Positions 16,811 to 25,689 are shown, counted from the first letter of the stretch. The stretch is DNA of 64,000 nt from Lachnospiraceae bacterium (GCA_026169045.1 JAPFDH010000080.1:1-64000); one strand, 5' to 3'. A program made the numbers and translations. The notes: generated by a model not told the origin, from the letters alone.

Positions 16811-16838
16811 AGGAATTACGTAAGAATATGTGATTCCT
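16811..16838 (+). promoter_or_regulatory. Leader hairpin upstream of the attenuator
   Basis: AGGAATTAC pairs with GTGATTCCT (nine pairs, one G-T) 17 bases before the terminator-like stem. The arrangement recalls antiterminator loading hairpins of long operons; that is inference. Confidence 0.4.
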
Positions 16839-16855
16839 TCTCTTCATGCAATTCT

Positions 16856-16905
16856 AACACCTTGTGTCAGCCTGCTTACCATGCGGGATGTCACAGGGTG
16901 TTTTT
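16856..16905 (+). terminator. Terminator/attenuator before the array
   Basis: AACACCTTGTG pairs with CACAGGGTGTT, with an inner CCTGC/GCGGG stem, and TTTTT follows. It ends only 28 bases before the first array gene, too close to leave room for another ordinary promoter, so control by attenuation or antitermination is likely. Confidence 0.7.
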
Positions 16906-16932
16906 GATATAAGATGAAAGAAGGAGAAATTT

Positions 16933-18048
16933 ATGAATTGGAAATATACTTGCCAAAACTGCGGAACACCATTACGATATGAAGGTTTATGTTGGAAATG
17001 TCAGTCTGAGCAAAACCGAAAAGAAATTCTGGGATGGACAACAGAACAAATCAAAGAAAAGCAAAACGGATTGATTAAGAATATCCGAAAGCTGAATGAT
17101 ATGGAGGATCTGGAACTCACAGACTTCTGGCAGCTGCTCAGTTACCGTGATGCCATCACCCCGGAGATTCAGTGGGCGGCACTGGCCGCAGAGGTGTTCT
17201 GGCCTTGTGAGATCTATTACCGTGCCCCGGCAGATGTTCGGGATGGTCTGATTTCTGCTTTATTGGAAACAGATAATTCCCATGAAGCTGGGATCCTCAT
17301 GTCCTGCCTTGCTATGCAAGGAGACGATAAAGCTTTGGAAACACTGTTAGAATTAGAACGGAATCCTCGGCCATGGCGCAAAGGACTTTATGTAGATCCA
17401 TCCATCTATGCACAGATCGGTGGCTGGACCTTTGACAAAGAAGGGAATCGGATTCAACTCAATTTCGATACCTGTTATCCCATGGTAAAGGGTAATCTTG
17501 GCGAAGCAACCCCTGTTCGTATCGGTCGAACACGAGAAGATACCTGCCCTCACTGTGGCTGCCAAATGGTGGACATGCTTGTGCTGGATGGTCGGGATGA
17601 ACGGCTTAAATTTCTGGGGCTGGATGGTATTTTAACTGCCACCTGCTGTCCCAACTGTGTCGGATTTTTAAAAGGTCCCGCATTTAACAGCTTTACTCTG
17701 GACGGCGGCGCAGAGGTATTTCCCTCGGAACTCTTTGACGGTGCGGAAAAGATGGATTGCTATGTGCGACCGGAGGACTATAAAGCCCTCACTGAAAATC
17801 CCTTTGTACTGGGTAAAGCACCTGTACCCTTGTTTTACGGTTCTGCTTGTGAAGATGTGAATACAGTAGGAGGCTTTGCCAACTGGGTACAGGATGCGGA
17901 ATACACCATTTGCCCGCACTGCGGAAAGCCGATGAAATACCTTGCCCAAATTCAATGGGATACCGTGATGGACGGCACGGAAGGAACTCTTTATATTGAG
18001 TTCTGCCCAGAGTGTCAAATTGTTTCCATGCAGCATCAACAGACCTGA
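16933..18048 (+). CDS. Zinc-ribbon protein with YwqG/DUF1963-like C-terminus
   Basis: 371 residues. The N-terminus is a zinc ribbon with C7, C10, C20 and C23. Residues about 50-140 are helical and repeat-like. Two further Cys-pair knuckles follow (TCPHCGCQM and CCPNCVGF), and the last 60 residues, GGFANWVQDAEYTICPHCGK then YLAQIQWD, resemble the end of DUF1963/YwqG proteins. That family accompanies polymorphic-toxin immunity genes. It is the first gene of the array, 13 bases ahead of the next. A role as an antitoxin is inferred from context only. Confidence 0.65.
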   Translation: MNWKYTCQNCGTPLRYEGLCWKCQSEQNRKEILGWTTEQIKEKQNGLIKNIRKLNDMEDLELTDFWQLLSYRDAITPEIQWAALAAEVFWPCEIYYRAPADVRDGLISALLETDNSHEAGILMSCLAMQGDDKALETLLELERNPRPWRKGLYVDPSIYAQIGGWTFDKEGNRIQLNFDTCYPMVKGNLGEATPVRIGRTREDTCPHCGCQMVDMLVLDGRDERLKFLGLDGILTATCCPNCVGFLKGPAFNSFTLDGGAEVFPSELFDGAEKMDCYVRPEDYKALTENPFVLGKAPVPLFYGSACEDVNTVGGFANWVQDAEYTICPHCGKPMKYLAQIQWDTVMDGTEGTLYIEFCPECQIVSMQHQQT

Positions 18049-18061
18049 GAGGTGATTTGAA

Positions 18062-19444
18062 ATGAGTTTGCCGAAACGCGACGGTGTAAATGACCGTTAT
18101 TATCTGATACACAAACCGGACACTTCTCCAGAGGTGCTGGCGGAAGCGGATATCTGTATTCAGGATGTGCTGAACGGCACTGCCCGTGAAAATCACTCCG
18201 CCTACCCAACCGTAGTGCGAAACCATAATGGAACGCCCTTTCTTCCGGATCAACTGCTGGAACGCTATCTGACCGGGCTGCCGCTGAAGGGATTTCCCAA
18301 CGCGGATGCTGTTTTTCTCTGCGATGCTATGCGGCGACTGGTGGGCTGGGAAGAGATCCGCTATGAGTTGGAGAAGTACATAGAAAAACAGGTGCAGGAA
18401 CGCTACTTCCTTGTGGGAGAGCGCGAAGATGGGTTTACAGTCTTTCCGCCTTGTACAGTGTGTCCGGAATTGCGAGTGGAAGATGTGGATGAAGGTTTAC
18501 TGCACTTTGCCTGCTATGTGGCTGTCTGCCATACGGTGCATGGACAGAGTTTTGAATCCCTCACCACCGAACACATTCTCGGTCTGGTTTCTCAGATTCG
18601 CCCCGACATAGTAAAGGATTTGAAAACCAATGGCAGTGGCAAATTACCGTCTAACATCCAAAAACGGAAAACAAAGCACCTGACAGCTACGGCCAACGAC
18701 GCTTTCGCTACTATCCGTATCACCGCCAGAGACTGCACTGAGGAGTGCTATGATGAGGTTCTGGACTACCTGTGCGCTGTGCTGGAGCAGGAGGAATTCC
18801 CCCGCAGTTACTCGGTGGAGTTCAAAGGGAAGGGGAAGATCTATCTGCCCATTCCCGGATTGCCCAAGAAGGGAGTCAATCAGCTCTTTGCCTGCGCTGT
18901 GCAATACCCAAATCTGCATCCGGCTATAGAGCGATACGCTCGTCTGGCTATGCGGGAGTATGAGTGGTACCAAAACTTCGCCGATGAAGTCTGCGCGATG
19001 CCCGGCTCTTTCGCTGTGTTCGCTCTGGGGATGGAGGGAGAACAATGGGCACCATTGGTGGCGGAGTATCTGGATCTCTGCGACGACGAGCACTCCTCAC
19101 TGCAAGAGAAATTCCTTCATGCTTTTATTCGGAAGTTTGGTTTCCAAACATGGACACTAGGAGTATTGGTACGGGGGGCATTGTCTATGCAGTGGCTGAA
19201 GCCTGCCAAGGAATTCCATAGCCTGATTGCCAATGAGGAAAGCCTGGATGCGCTGCTGACAGTCAAGCACTGCTTTTCCGCTTATCTCCTGCCGGAAGAG
19301 GACAAGGACCCGAAAGTCCGGGCCATCGCTTGGCAGAGCCTGATCTGGGCCATTTGGGGCAAAGATTCCGAAAATGGTGGACGCAAGGTCATCAAGGCGG
19401 CTCCTGCACAGCTGCGGGAGCGGTATGAACAGATCTTTGAATGA
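18062..19444 (+). CDS. Uncharacterised protein, possibly DUF6138-like
   Basis: 460 residues, soluble, without signal peptide or membrane helix. I do not recognise catalytic motifs. The C-terminal half (QLFACAVQYPNLHPAIERYA onward) is alpha-helical and looks HEAT-like; the N-terminal third has MSLPKRDGVNDRYYLIHK. I associate the overall pattern with DUF6138 from memory, weakly. The start has GAGGTGATT upstream, and the stop region touches the next gene's ribosome site. GC-rich relative to the chromosomal flanks, like the rest of the array. Confidence 0.6.
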   Translation: MSLPKRDGVNDRYYLIHKPDTSPEVLAEADICIQDVLNGTARENHSAYPTVVRNHNGTPFLPDQLLERYLTGLPLKGFPNADAVFLCDAMRRLVGWEEIRYELEKYIEKQVQERYFLVGEREDGFTVFPPCTVCPELRVEDVDEGLLHFACYVAVCHTVHGQSFESLTTEHILGLVSQIRPDIVKDLKTNGSGKLPSNIQKRKTKHLTATANDAFATIRITARDCTEECYDEVLDYLCAVLEQEEFPRSYSVEFKGKGKIYLPIPGLPKKGVNQLFACAVQYPNLHPAIERYARLAMREYEWYQNFADEVCAMPGSFAVFALGMEGEQWAPLVAEYLDLCDDEHSSLQEKFLHAFIRKFGFQTWTLGVLVRGALSMQWLKPAKEFHSLIANEESLDALLTVKHCFSAYLLPEEDKDPKVRAIAWQSLIWAIWGKDSENGGRKVIKAAPAQLRERYEQIFE

Positions 19445-19455
19445 GGGGGAACACT

Positions 19456-20298
19456 ATGAAAAAGAGAACAATTAAGGACTTTATTGCCCTTTATAACTCA
19501 GATGATGAAGAAAAATTGGTGCTGATCCAAAGCGGCACCAGTGCTGATAAAACATTTATGGATAACTTCTGGTCAGCCCATACCTGTGCCCTTGCTATGG
19601 CAGATGTACAGACTGGTCAAGTGATCTCTGACCGTTGTTACCTGAACTGGCCATTGACAGATAAAGAAAGAGAAGCCGGTGAATATTCCAATCGATTTGC
19701 TAAAGGAAAGGTCTATCGTATCAAAGTTCGATGCTGGAAAGGTACTGCACTCAGCGAACCCCAGTGGTATGTTACCGAAGTGTTGGAGGAGGATGTTCCC
19801 TGCTCGGCTCTGGAAGATATCTGGGCGGAGTACATAAAACCCATTGTTATTGAAGATGAGGTGCTGGGGACTCTGACGCTGGATCGGGAAATGAGTTTTT
19901 TCAATGGAACCTGCCGGTGGATGGGAAAAGAAGTACAGATTTCTCTGGATGTGGATATTGAAAACAAATCCTCCTGGACTCGTGTCAGAAATGTGATGAA
20001 GAAACTGATAGATGGTCAGGAGACATGGGATAAAGCTTTGCGGGATTTTGCCGCCAAGCAACTTACCAATCTGGCCAACGAGTGGCTGGCGGATAATGAT
20101 CAAACGGATCGGAATCCTGAAAAAGACCCAATCACTGAAGATGAGTTTGGAAATCGTATTATTTTAACTGAGTTTTCTGTTTCTCCGGGCGGGCGTTTTA
20201 CCGCTTGGTATGAAGACGACGATATGTTCTGGGACCATGTAGTTATTGTAGAAGCCACGCTGAAAAAAGGCCCTATATCTGCTGATATACAGGGATAA
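19456..20298 (+). CDS. DUF2262-type protein, copy 1
   Basis: 280 residues. The C-terminal half holds the DUF2262 pattern: GTLTLDREMSFFNGTCRWMG, then KEVQISLDVDIE, SWTRVRN, LANEWL and the SPGGRFTAWYEDDDMFWDH ending. The N-terminal half (WSAHTCALAMADVQTGQ, YLNWPLTDKERE) is shared with the paralogue at 25690-26529, so both halves were duplicated together. DUF2262 proteins occur in immunity clusters; no activity is known. ATG 19456 follows GAGGGGGAA; an earlier in-frame GTG/ATG has no better site. Confidence 0.75.
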   Translation: MKKRTIKDFIALYNSDDEEKLVLIQSGTSADKTFMDNFWSAHTCALAMADVQTGQVISDRCYLNWPLTDKEREAGEYSNRFAKGKVYRIKVRCWKGTALSEPQWYVTEVLEEDVPCSALEDIWAEYIKPIVIEDEVLGTLTLDREMSFFNGTCRWMGKEVQISLDVDIENKSSWTRVRNVMKKLIDGQETWDKALRDFAAKQLTNLANEWLADNDQTDRNPEKDPITEDEFGNRIILTEFSVSPGGRFTAWYEDDDMFWDHVVIVEATLKKGPISADIQG

Positions 20299-20316
20299 GG
20301 AGAGGAGGAAACCTAA

Positions 20317-20553
20317 ATGAACAACGAGCAGATCACGGCTTTTTTACAGGAACATTGGAACTGGGTAACCCTGATTATTGGCGTTGTCCTGCTGATTGGG
20401 GTGATCATGAACTGGAATTGGCTCTGCGATCCCACCGGCAAACCGGACTCTCACCGCTATGGTCGTGGTTCTCGGCGGGTGATCTTCTTTCTACTGGGGA
20501 TTGTGCTTATTGTAACCAGCATCATGGCCTGGGTGTTACAGGAATGCCGTTAG
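20317..20553 (+). CDS. Imm17-like two-helix membrane protein
   Basis: 78 residues with two membrane helices (about 16-35 and 54-73) joined by a short basic loop, CDPTGKPDSHRYGRGSRR. Helix 1 ends in NWNWLCDPTG, the kind of motif I recall for the Imm17 immunity family. It is probably an inner-membrane antidote to a toxin acting at or through the membrane. AGGAGAGGAGG precedes the start; it sits 18 bases after the DUF2262 gene. Confidence 0.65.
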   Translation: MNNEQITAFLQEHWNWVTLIIGVVLLIGVIMNWNWLCDPTGKPDSHRYGRGSRRVIFFLLGIVLIVTSIMAWVLQECR

Positions 20554-20587
20554 GAAAGCAACTATTGTAGGATGGGAGGAAAGCGAC

Positions 20588-21121
20588 ATGAAGGTGCTCA
20601 GTGTTGTAGGTGATACACCAGGCTGGACCTATATCAGCGAGATTTTCCACGAAATGCTCCCTGCCAGCACCCGAGAGACTATCTGTCATCCGGAATTGGC
20701 AGCTGAAAAAATGAAAGCAGCGCTGGAACCGATCCTGCTGGAACGGTTCTCCCATCTGGATTTCGATTTCTGCTTTTGTTTCCGGTGCCTCGACCGGGAT
20801 TCCGGCTGGGTTTCCAAAGCAAGGCTCAGTCAAAACGATGATTCTCACAGCCGGTATACCCTCAACCATGTAGAGCAAGCATCATGTTCTCTAGGTATGG
20901 ATATTGTGGTCTATACAGAAGATGTTATTCCTATCAAGAACGATAAGGAGGCCCAAAAGCGGCTGTTGGGCACAGAATTCTGGCCTTTCCTGCAAAAGAC
21001 CCTGCCCAAATATAAAAAGAAGACCCCCATGACAGATAAAGATTTTAAACTGCTGTTCTCCACCCAGCATGACTGGCTGGCGCAGCAGGGATGGATTACG
21101 GAGGAAGGAGCGCAGACATAG
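20588..21121 (+). CDS. Uncharacterised array protein, 177 residues
   Basis: No family recognised. It is soluble and mixed alpha/beta. Notable stretches are LDFDFCFCFRCLDRDSGWVS, VVYTEDVIPIKNDKEAQKR and a C-terminal HDWLAQQGW. GGGAGG lies upstream of ATG 20588, and the TAG stop abuts the ATG of the next gene, so the two are likely translated together. By position it is a candidate immunity family. Confidence 0.6.
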   Translation: MKVLSVVGDTPGWTYISEIFHEMLPASTRETICHPELAAEKMKAALEPILLERFSHLDFDFCFCFRCLDRDSGWVSKARLSQNDDSHSRYTLNHVEQASCSLGMDIVVYTEDVIPIKNDKEAQKRLLGTEFWPFLQKTLPKYKKKTPMTDKDFKLLFSTQHDWLAQQGWITEEGAQT

Positions 21122-21328
21122 ATGATGACTCAAGAACAACAGCTCCGTCTCTACCGGCTCATGGAAAAGCTCAACTGGTTTTTCCATCAGGAGATGCACT
21201 ATTTGGATAAAGAGATTGCGGAACAGACTGCACGGGAGTGTTATCCGGAGATTCGGGAGTTTACATATGATATTTTATGGAATGACCTGCCCAAAGAGGT
21301 ACAGGAGCAGCTAATGGACGAGGATTAA
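21122..21328 (+). CDS. Small uncharacterised array protein, 68 residues
   Basis: Acidic helical protein beginning MMTQEQQLRLYRLMEKLNWF and ending LPKEVQEQLMDED. It starts immediately after the preceding TAG stop, with GGAAGGAG eleven bases upstream, a sign of coupling. ATG 21125 is an alternative start. No family recognised; its size suits a small antidote. Confidence 0.55.
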   Translation: MMTQEQQLRLYRLMEKLNWFFHQEMHYLDKEIAEQTARECYPEIREFTYDILWNDLPKEVQEQLMDED

Positions 21329-21368
21329 CCCTCAATGAATTTGAGCTGGCTGAGGAGGTTGAGATACA

Positions 21369-21956
21369 ATGTCAGTAACCGCTTATAAAGTGGAAGCCGT
21401 CGGTCACGACCGAACCGGCAGGGACTTCGGCTATGTGAATATCATGTACCGCTATGGCAACAAGCAGTCCTGTCCTCGGCCAGATCAATGTGAAAAGATA
21501 GAGGTCATGTGGGCGGATGAGAGCGTCTACGGGCCGCCTGCTCCTGGCAGCAAGGTGGGCGACTTTATAAAGACATGGCTGATGGGCTCCTGGGACTGCG
21601 GAGTATTTACCCACCGGGAGATTGCCCAGCGACTCATAGATACCTTCACCGGTCTGAAGGTCAAGGAACTGGCATGGTTTGAGAACCCCAGAGAAAAGAC
21701 GCTAAAAAACGGCAAACCACGTGTGCGCCGAGCTAAATGGCTGCCGGATTGCGAAGTGGATCTGGTGTACCTCTATTCTAACCACTATATTGACGCAAGA
21801 GAACCGATTACTACTGAAACTGACTTTTTCACAGTCACAAGGATGGACTCTTGGGGAATGAGCACTTGGTTCATGTGTACCCCAGAGGCCGCCGGGAAAC
21901 TGATCGCCATGGATTACGACAATCTAGCCGTCAAGGAAACCACCATTGTGGGATAG
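21369..21956 (+). CDS. Uncharacterised array protein, 195 residues
   Basis: Soluble protein of unknown family. The central region has ESVYGPPAPGSKVGDFIKTW and GSWDCGVFTHREIAQRLID; the C-terminal part is beta-rich (DFFTVTRMDSWGMSTWFM). GAGGAGG precedes ATG 21369. No catalytic signature is seen. Confidence 0.6.
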   Translation: MSVTAYKVEAVGHDRTGRDFGYVNIMYRYGNKQSCPRPDQCEKIEVMWADESVYGPPAPGSKVGDFIKTWLMGSWDCGVFTHREIAQRLIDTFTGLKVKELAWFENPREKTLKNGKPRVRRAKWLPDCEVDLVYLYSNHYIDAREPITTETDFFTVTRMDSWGMSTWFMCTPEAAGKLIAMDYDNLAVKETTIVG

Positions 21957-21968
21957 GAGGAACGTGAT

Positions 21969-22139
21969 ATGAAAAAGCTATTACTAATACTTTCCGTTAT
22001 TCTAACGATTCTTACATTCGCAGGTGCAATCTATGTCTTAACATCAAACGGGATAGCAAATGCAGGATACGCAGCAGTACCATTGTTATTCGATATTGTG
22101 TGCATTGGCGGTTACAAAGCATACAAAAACAAAGAGTAA
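21969..22139 (+). CDS. Small membrane protein, 56 residues
   Basis: A short gene, MKKLLLILSVILTILTFAGA at the start, then a second hydrophobic segment (AAVPLLFDIVCIGGY) and a basic tail ending KNKE. It could be a signal peptide plus helix or a two-helix membrane protein. GGAGGAA lies ten bases before the ATG. Tucked between array genes with short spacers, it may be another membrane-type antidote. It is more AT-rich than its neighbours. Confidence 0.55.
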   Translation: MKKLLLILSVILTILTFAGAIYVLTSNGIANAGYAAVPLLFDIVCIGGYKAYKNKE

Positions 22140-22183
22140 TTGATATACAAGATAATCAGAAAAAAGGAAGGGGTTAAATAGAG

Positions 22184-23326
22184 ATGATGAGGTTAGAACA
22201 ACTACCCCCTAAAGGCGTAAAGCGAGAACAAGCCATTTTGGAACTGGACAAGGATGAAGCAAACGGCGAACTGCTTCTCCAGCTTGTGAATACAGAAAAG
22301 GGCAAGTGCAAAACGGCAGCTCAGAAGGCTTTGGCGCAGCTGGAGTATGCCCCTGCTGCCTCACTGTGGGCCAAGCTGGTCAAAGGTAAATGGATGGGCA
22401 GCAATATCATGTCGGATTCCTGTTCTGACTGTGTATCGGAACAGATCGCGCCGGTCATCCTGAAGACACTCTCCCAGCTGCTGGACGATGGGGATACAAA
22501 GCCACTGAATATCGAACAACTGAACTTCTGTTTCCATTTGATGTTGGGGAAAGCCTCGCCCAAAATGCTGGAGGTCTATCGCTTTCTGGCGGAAAACCTG
22601 CAGCGGATCGCCCAGCTGAAACGCGCCCCAGTTTATTCTGATGATGATTGCACCTCCTGGTGGATTACGGACGGGCTTCGCATTTGGGATGCCACACCCA
22701 AAGAAAAAGAGAAAATTCCCGCTGTGGTGCTGACCGCCTCCTTGATCCGTAACCCGGATGAGCGGCTACAGGCATTGGCTGATGAGCTGAATGAACGCTA
22801 CGGCGGTAGCTGGATGATCCCAGTATTTATGAAGGCGATCATCACCCAGCCCAAGGAGCAGGTGTATGAAACCTATTTTCCCCTTCTGGACACGCCGCAA
22901 AAAGGCTATTTATTCCATGCACTGGGAATGCTCCATTACCGTTGTTATCCGGAAGACTGGACCTTTGAACGCCTGGGCCCAGATGGAATGATTGCTCTGA
23001 TTTTCTGGGGTTATTATAGCTATGGAATCTATGACACAAGGTTCATGTTTGAACGGTATGTGGAGCTGGATGAGCGGTGGCTCTTTGATCTGGCTAAAGA
23101 CCCAGAAGGACGCAAGCCTACAGTGACATGGCAGACTTACAACCGAGGCGGTGTTCTGTATGGAAGCTACGACGAAATGTTCATCAGTCTGCTTCCCCGC
23201 AAGGTGGAAACCCCGGAACTGAAGTGCATTCTACGAGATTACTTCCGTATTCGCAGCGAAAAAGTGAGAGTGGAAGAAAGTATTACTGTTTACAAAGACG
23301 CTGCTGAGCGGTTCGGAGATGAATAA
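22184..23326 (+). CDS. HEAT-like helical repeat protein
   Basis: 380 residues, almost wholly alpha-helical. The first 70 residues (KRE QAILEL, NGELLLQLVNTEKGKCKTAA then ALAQLEYAPAASLWAKLVK) look like HEAT-type repeats; a second repetition is around AVVLTASLIRNPDERLQALA. It ends with an acidic helix. It may bind another protein; no enzyme motif. ATG 22184 or 22187 with AAGGAAGGGG upstream. Confidence 0.6.
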   Translation: MMRLEQLPPKGVKREQAILELDKDEANGELLLQLVNTEKGKCKTAAQKALAQLEYAPAASLWAKLVKGKWMGSNIMSDSCSDCVSEQIAPVILKTLSQLLDDGDTKPLNIEQLNFCFHLMLGKASPKMLEVYRFLAENLQRIAQLKRAPVYSDDDCTSWWITDGLRIWDATPKEKEKIPAVVLTASLIRNPDERLQALADELNERYGGSWMIPVFMKAIITQPKEQVYETYFPLLDTPQKGYLFHALGMLHYRCYPEDWTFERLGPDGMIALIFWGYYSYGIYDTRFMFERYVELDERWLFDLAKDPEGRKPTVTWQTYNRGGVLYGSYDEMFISLLPRKVETPELKCILRDYFRIRSEKVRVEESITVYKDAAERFGDE

Positions 23327-23357
23327 GAATTGAAACAACAACGAAAGTAGGTGTCTT

Positions 23358-24437
23358 ATGTACCAAATTGCATATATTGGCCGCTGGGAGACCCTCCCGG
23401 AAACGGCTGTTGCCATCTGTGACCATGACACTCCCAAGCTAGAAGCAATGCTTCAAGGTGGGTTGGATCTGAATGCTCCCATTCAGCTTAGCGAGTATAT
23501 CAAACTCACACCGCTGGAGATCGCGGTTTTTCGGAATGATGTGCCCATGATTCACTTCCTGCTGGAGCATGGAGCTGATCCCGGTCTGGCAGAGGAACAG
23601 CCCCTACTGCTCACCGCTGCCCGCTGTTGTGGGCCAGAGGTGGTGGTACTCTTTGCTGGACAAGCCGCACAACTCAGCCCCAAGCAGAAAGAGCGAGCCT
23701 TTCAGGAAGTGCGCTGGGGCAAGCGCCTGGAGAATATCCAGGTGCTGGAGCAGGTTGGGATCACAGTGGACAAGTTTGGCGGCGAGGCATTCCGGGCCGC
23801 TGTGTCCGAGGGCAATGCCAAACTTGCCCGACTGCTTCTGGAAAAAGGGGCAGACATCAATTATCACAAGCCGGACATGGTGTTTCCGAACGCTTCCACC
23901 GCTGTCACCGAAGCTGTCCGACACAAAAATCTCCCCATGGTGCGCTGGCTCATTGAGCAAGGAGCCGACATCACCATTGCTGATAAATATGGCGACCGGC
24001 CTTACACCGTGGCGGTGCAGAACAAAGATCAGGAGCTGGCCGACTACCTGAAGGCCCTTGAACCGGAGGAATGGCACAACGAACAGGAAAAGATCCGGCA
24101 GCTCATGCCCTATAAACTGCCCGCCAAGCTGGTGGAATACTTGAAAACCGGCCCGCTGCGGCTGGAGTTCCCGGAGCAAAAATGGGTGAAGTGGGCGGAG
24201 CTCTACTCCTTCATGGATGTGCAGGAGATGACCTGGAAACGGAAGAAGCTGCTCTCCCTCATGGTTCAGATGGATAACTACAGCGACTATCTGTTGCTGT
24301 GGAGCCCCAGGGACAAGAAACTGTGGTACTTGGATATAGAGCATGAGGAATTCCACCCTCTGGCCAAATGGGACGACTTCATTGCAGATCCCGGCCGGTA
24401 TTTGAACGGAATGATCGAGGGTGAGTTTGAGGAATAA
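23358..24437 (+). CDS. Ankyrin-repeat protein with SUKH-like C-terminus
   Basis: 359 residues. Ankyrin units are clear at TPLEIAVFRNDVPMIHFLLE/HGADPG (about 51-77), AAVSEGNAKLARLLLEKGAD (about 150-170) and AVRHKNLPMVRWLIEQGAD (about 185-205), with a further unit after. The last 110 residues (LRLEFPEQKWVKWAELYSF, YSDYLLLWSPRDKKLWYLD, PLAKWDDFI) are beta-rich and recall SMI1/KNR4-type (SUKH) domains. Ankyrin immunity proteins are known in polymorphic-toxin loci. No signal peptide. It sits twelve bases before the next gene. Confidence 0.75.
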   Translation: MYQIAYIGRWETLPETAVAICDHDTPKLEAMLQGGLDLNAPIQLSEYIKLTPLEIAVFRNDVPMIHFLLEHGADPGLAEEQPLLLTAARCCGPEVVVLFAGQAAQLSPKQKERAFQEVRWGKRLENIQVLEQVGITVDKFGGEAFRAAVSEGNAKLARLLLEKGADINYHKPDMVFPNASTAVTEAVRHKNLPMVRWLIEQGADITIADKYGDRPYTVAVQNKDQELADYLKALEPEEWHNEQEKIRQLMPYKLPAKLVEYLKTGPLRLEFPEQKWVKWAELYSFMDVQEMTWKRKKLLSLMVQMDNYSDYLLLWSPRDKKLWYLDIEHEEFHPLAKWDDFIADPGRYLNGMIEGEFEE

Positions 24438-24448
24438 GGAGAATTATT

Positions 24449-25069
24449 ATGACATCGATAGACTTTCTGAACAAGGTACATAAAAGCTTGGATTCTCAGG
24501 AATATCGTCTTTCCTATTCTCCGGCAAAGTCAAAGAACTATATGCTATACTGCAACGGCAACTTTATCGGCGGTCTGTTCGATGAGGAGCTGTGCTTCGT
24601 CTACGCCGATAGTGTAAGCAAATTGTTGGGATGCCCGGAACCTGTCTACCGAGGATACTCCAGTACCGCTCAGCACAGAATGCTGGTAATCCCGGAGGAA
24701 CACTGGAAGCAGGCACTGAAACTGCTCTATGCCGAGAAATTTGACTGGAGCCGTTTGGTGTACGACATCACATACACCAGCATTGGCGCGGCTGTGGTAG
24801 AGGACTTTTACGACGAGAATGTGGTATTCTTGCGCTTTTGCTTTGAAAAGAAACTGCTGAAAGAGAACCCTCTGGACCGGCAGGGCCGTATCCTGCGTAT
24901 GGTCTATATCAACCGGGATCTGACCGATACCGGTAAGCATTTGTTCCCTGAGTTACTGGACAAGTTCCTTGCCTTTTTTGATCGGAAAGGAAAAACCAGT
25001 TTGGAGACCATGCTGAAACGGTGGTACGTCGCACTGGAGAAGGAATACCAGAGTGTAATAAAGGGATAA
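24449..25069 (+). CDS. Uncharacterised protein with TfoX-N-like half
   Basis: 206 residues. Residues about 15-90 (SPAKSKNYMLYCNGNFIGGL, FDEELCFVYAD, GYSSTAQHRMLVIPEEHW) follow the pattern of the TfoX N-terminal domain, including the small basic/aromatic core and the closing VPEE. The C-terminal half is a helical region with FDRKGKTSLETMLKRWYVAL. The similarity is by eye and needs a profile search. It has AAGGAG upstream and is close-packed in the array. Confidence 0.5.
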   Translation: MTSIDFLNKVHKSLDSQEYRLSYSPAKSKNYMLYCNGNFIGGLFDEELCFVYADSVSKLLGCPEPVYRGYSSTAQHRMLVIPEEHWKQALKLLYAEKFDWSRLVYDITYTSIGAAVVEDFYDENVVFLRFCFEKKLLKENPLDRQGRILRMVYINRDLTDTGKHLFPELLDKFLAFFDRKGKTSLETMLKRWYVALEKEYQSVIKG

Positions 25070-25079
25070 GGAGAAAGGC

Positions 25080-25676
25080 ATGATGAAAGAAGAAAACAAA
25101 GTATATATTACCGGTTTAGATGTCCGTGATGTTCCGTGGCACCAGCTTACCACCGCCTATGGCAGAGGAACGGATTTTCCTGTATATTTTGAACCCCTTT
25201 CCAAGATGGATGATTTAAAAGCAGTTAAAAACGCTCTTTATGAGCTTACCACGAATATGGAGCATCAAAGCACTTTATGGCATGCAACACCTTTTGGAAT
25301 GATATTTATGAGCCGTATTTTAGTAGAGGCATTGAATAAAAGCAAAGAGAACCCTATTGCCAATTTCCTTGCAGGCGAGCTTTTAGACTTTCTCCTCTGT
25401 ATTCTCCAGTGCTATCACGATGGAGATGAAATGGAACACGCCGATCCGCTGCCGCTGTTCTCCGATATGCTGAAAGAAAAATATCTATGGTCGGAAGAAT
25501 ACGACGAGGAAGAAGATGAGATGCGCTACGAGGAAGACGAAGTATTCCCCGATGACTTGTTCTACAGCTTCTATTACTATTCTTGGCAGGCAGTGCTGGC
25601 TTACCGAGGTGTACTGGAGCGGGAAGTCTCCACGGAGTTTGGCCCCAAGATCGCAGCAGTTCTGGAAATGCTGTAA
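25080..25676 (+). CDS. Uncharacterised acidic array protein, 198 residues
   Basis: No family recognised. The N-terminal part includes YITGLDVRDVPWHQLTTAYG and YELTTNMEHQSTLWHATPFG. A run of acidic residues (EEYDEEEDEMRYEEDEVFPD) precedes an aromatic tail. It might mimic nucleic acid or bind a basic toxin; that is speculation from charge. AAGGAGAAAGG precedes ATG 25080. Confidence 0.55.
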   Translation: MMKEENKVYITGLDVRDVPWHQLTTAYGRGTDFPVYFEPLSKMDDLKAVKNALYELTTNMEHQSTLWHATPFGMIFMSRILVEALNKSKENPIANFLAGELLDFLLCILQCYHDGDEMEHADPLPLFSDMLKEKYLWSEEYDEEEDEMRYEEDEVFPDDLFYSFYYYSWQAVLAYRGVLEREVSTEFGPKIAAVLEML

Positions 25677-25689
25677 AGGAGGATGCGCA

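Larger units (their letters stand above)
16528..16932 (+). other. Untranslated leader region of the immunity array
   Basis: No convincing gene in 405 bases. It contains a plausible promoter (16636-16664), a short hairpin (16811-16838) and a terminator-like structure (16856-16905), then a purine-rich ribosome site (GAAAGAAGGAG) before the first gene. A 52-codon open frame from 16753 lacks a ribosome site. Confidence 0.5.

Noticed and set aside
16753-16911. A 52-codon open frame in the array leader, possible leader peptide
   Set aside because: It has no ribosome site, runs through the terminator stem and its composition does not look like a protein.
23604-24356. Long minus-strand open frame opposite the ankyrin gene
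   Set aside because: It mirrors the GC-rich coding strand, has no ribosome site, and the plus-strand product has clear ankyrin repeats.
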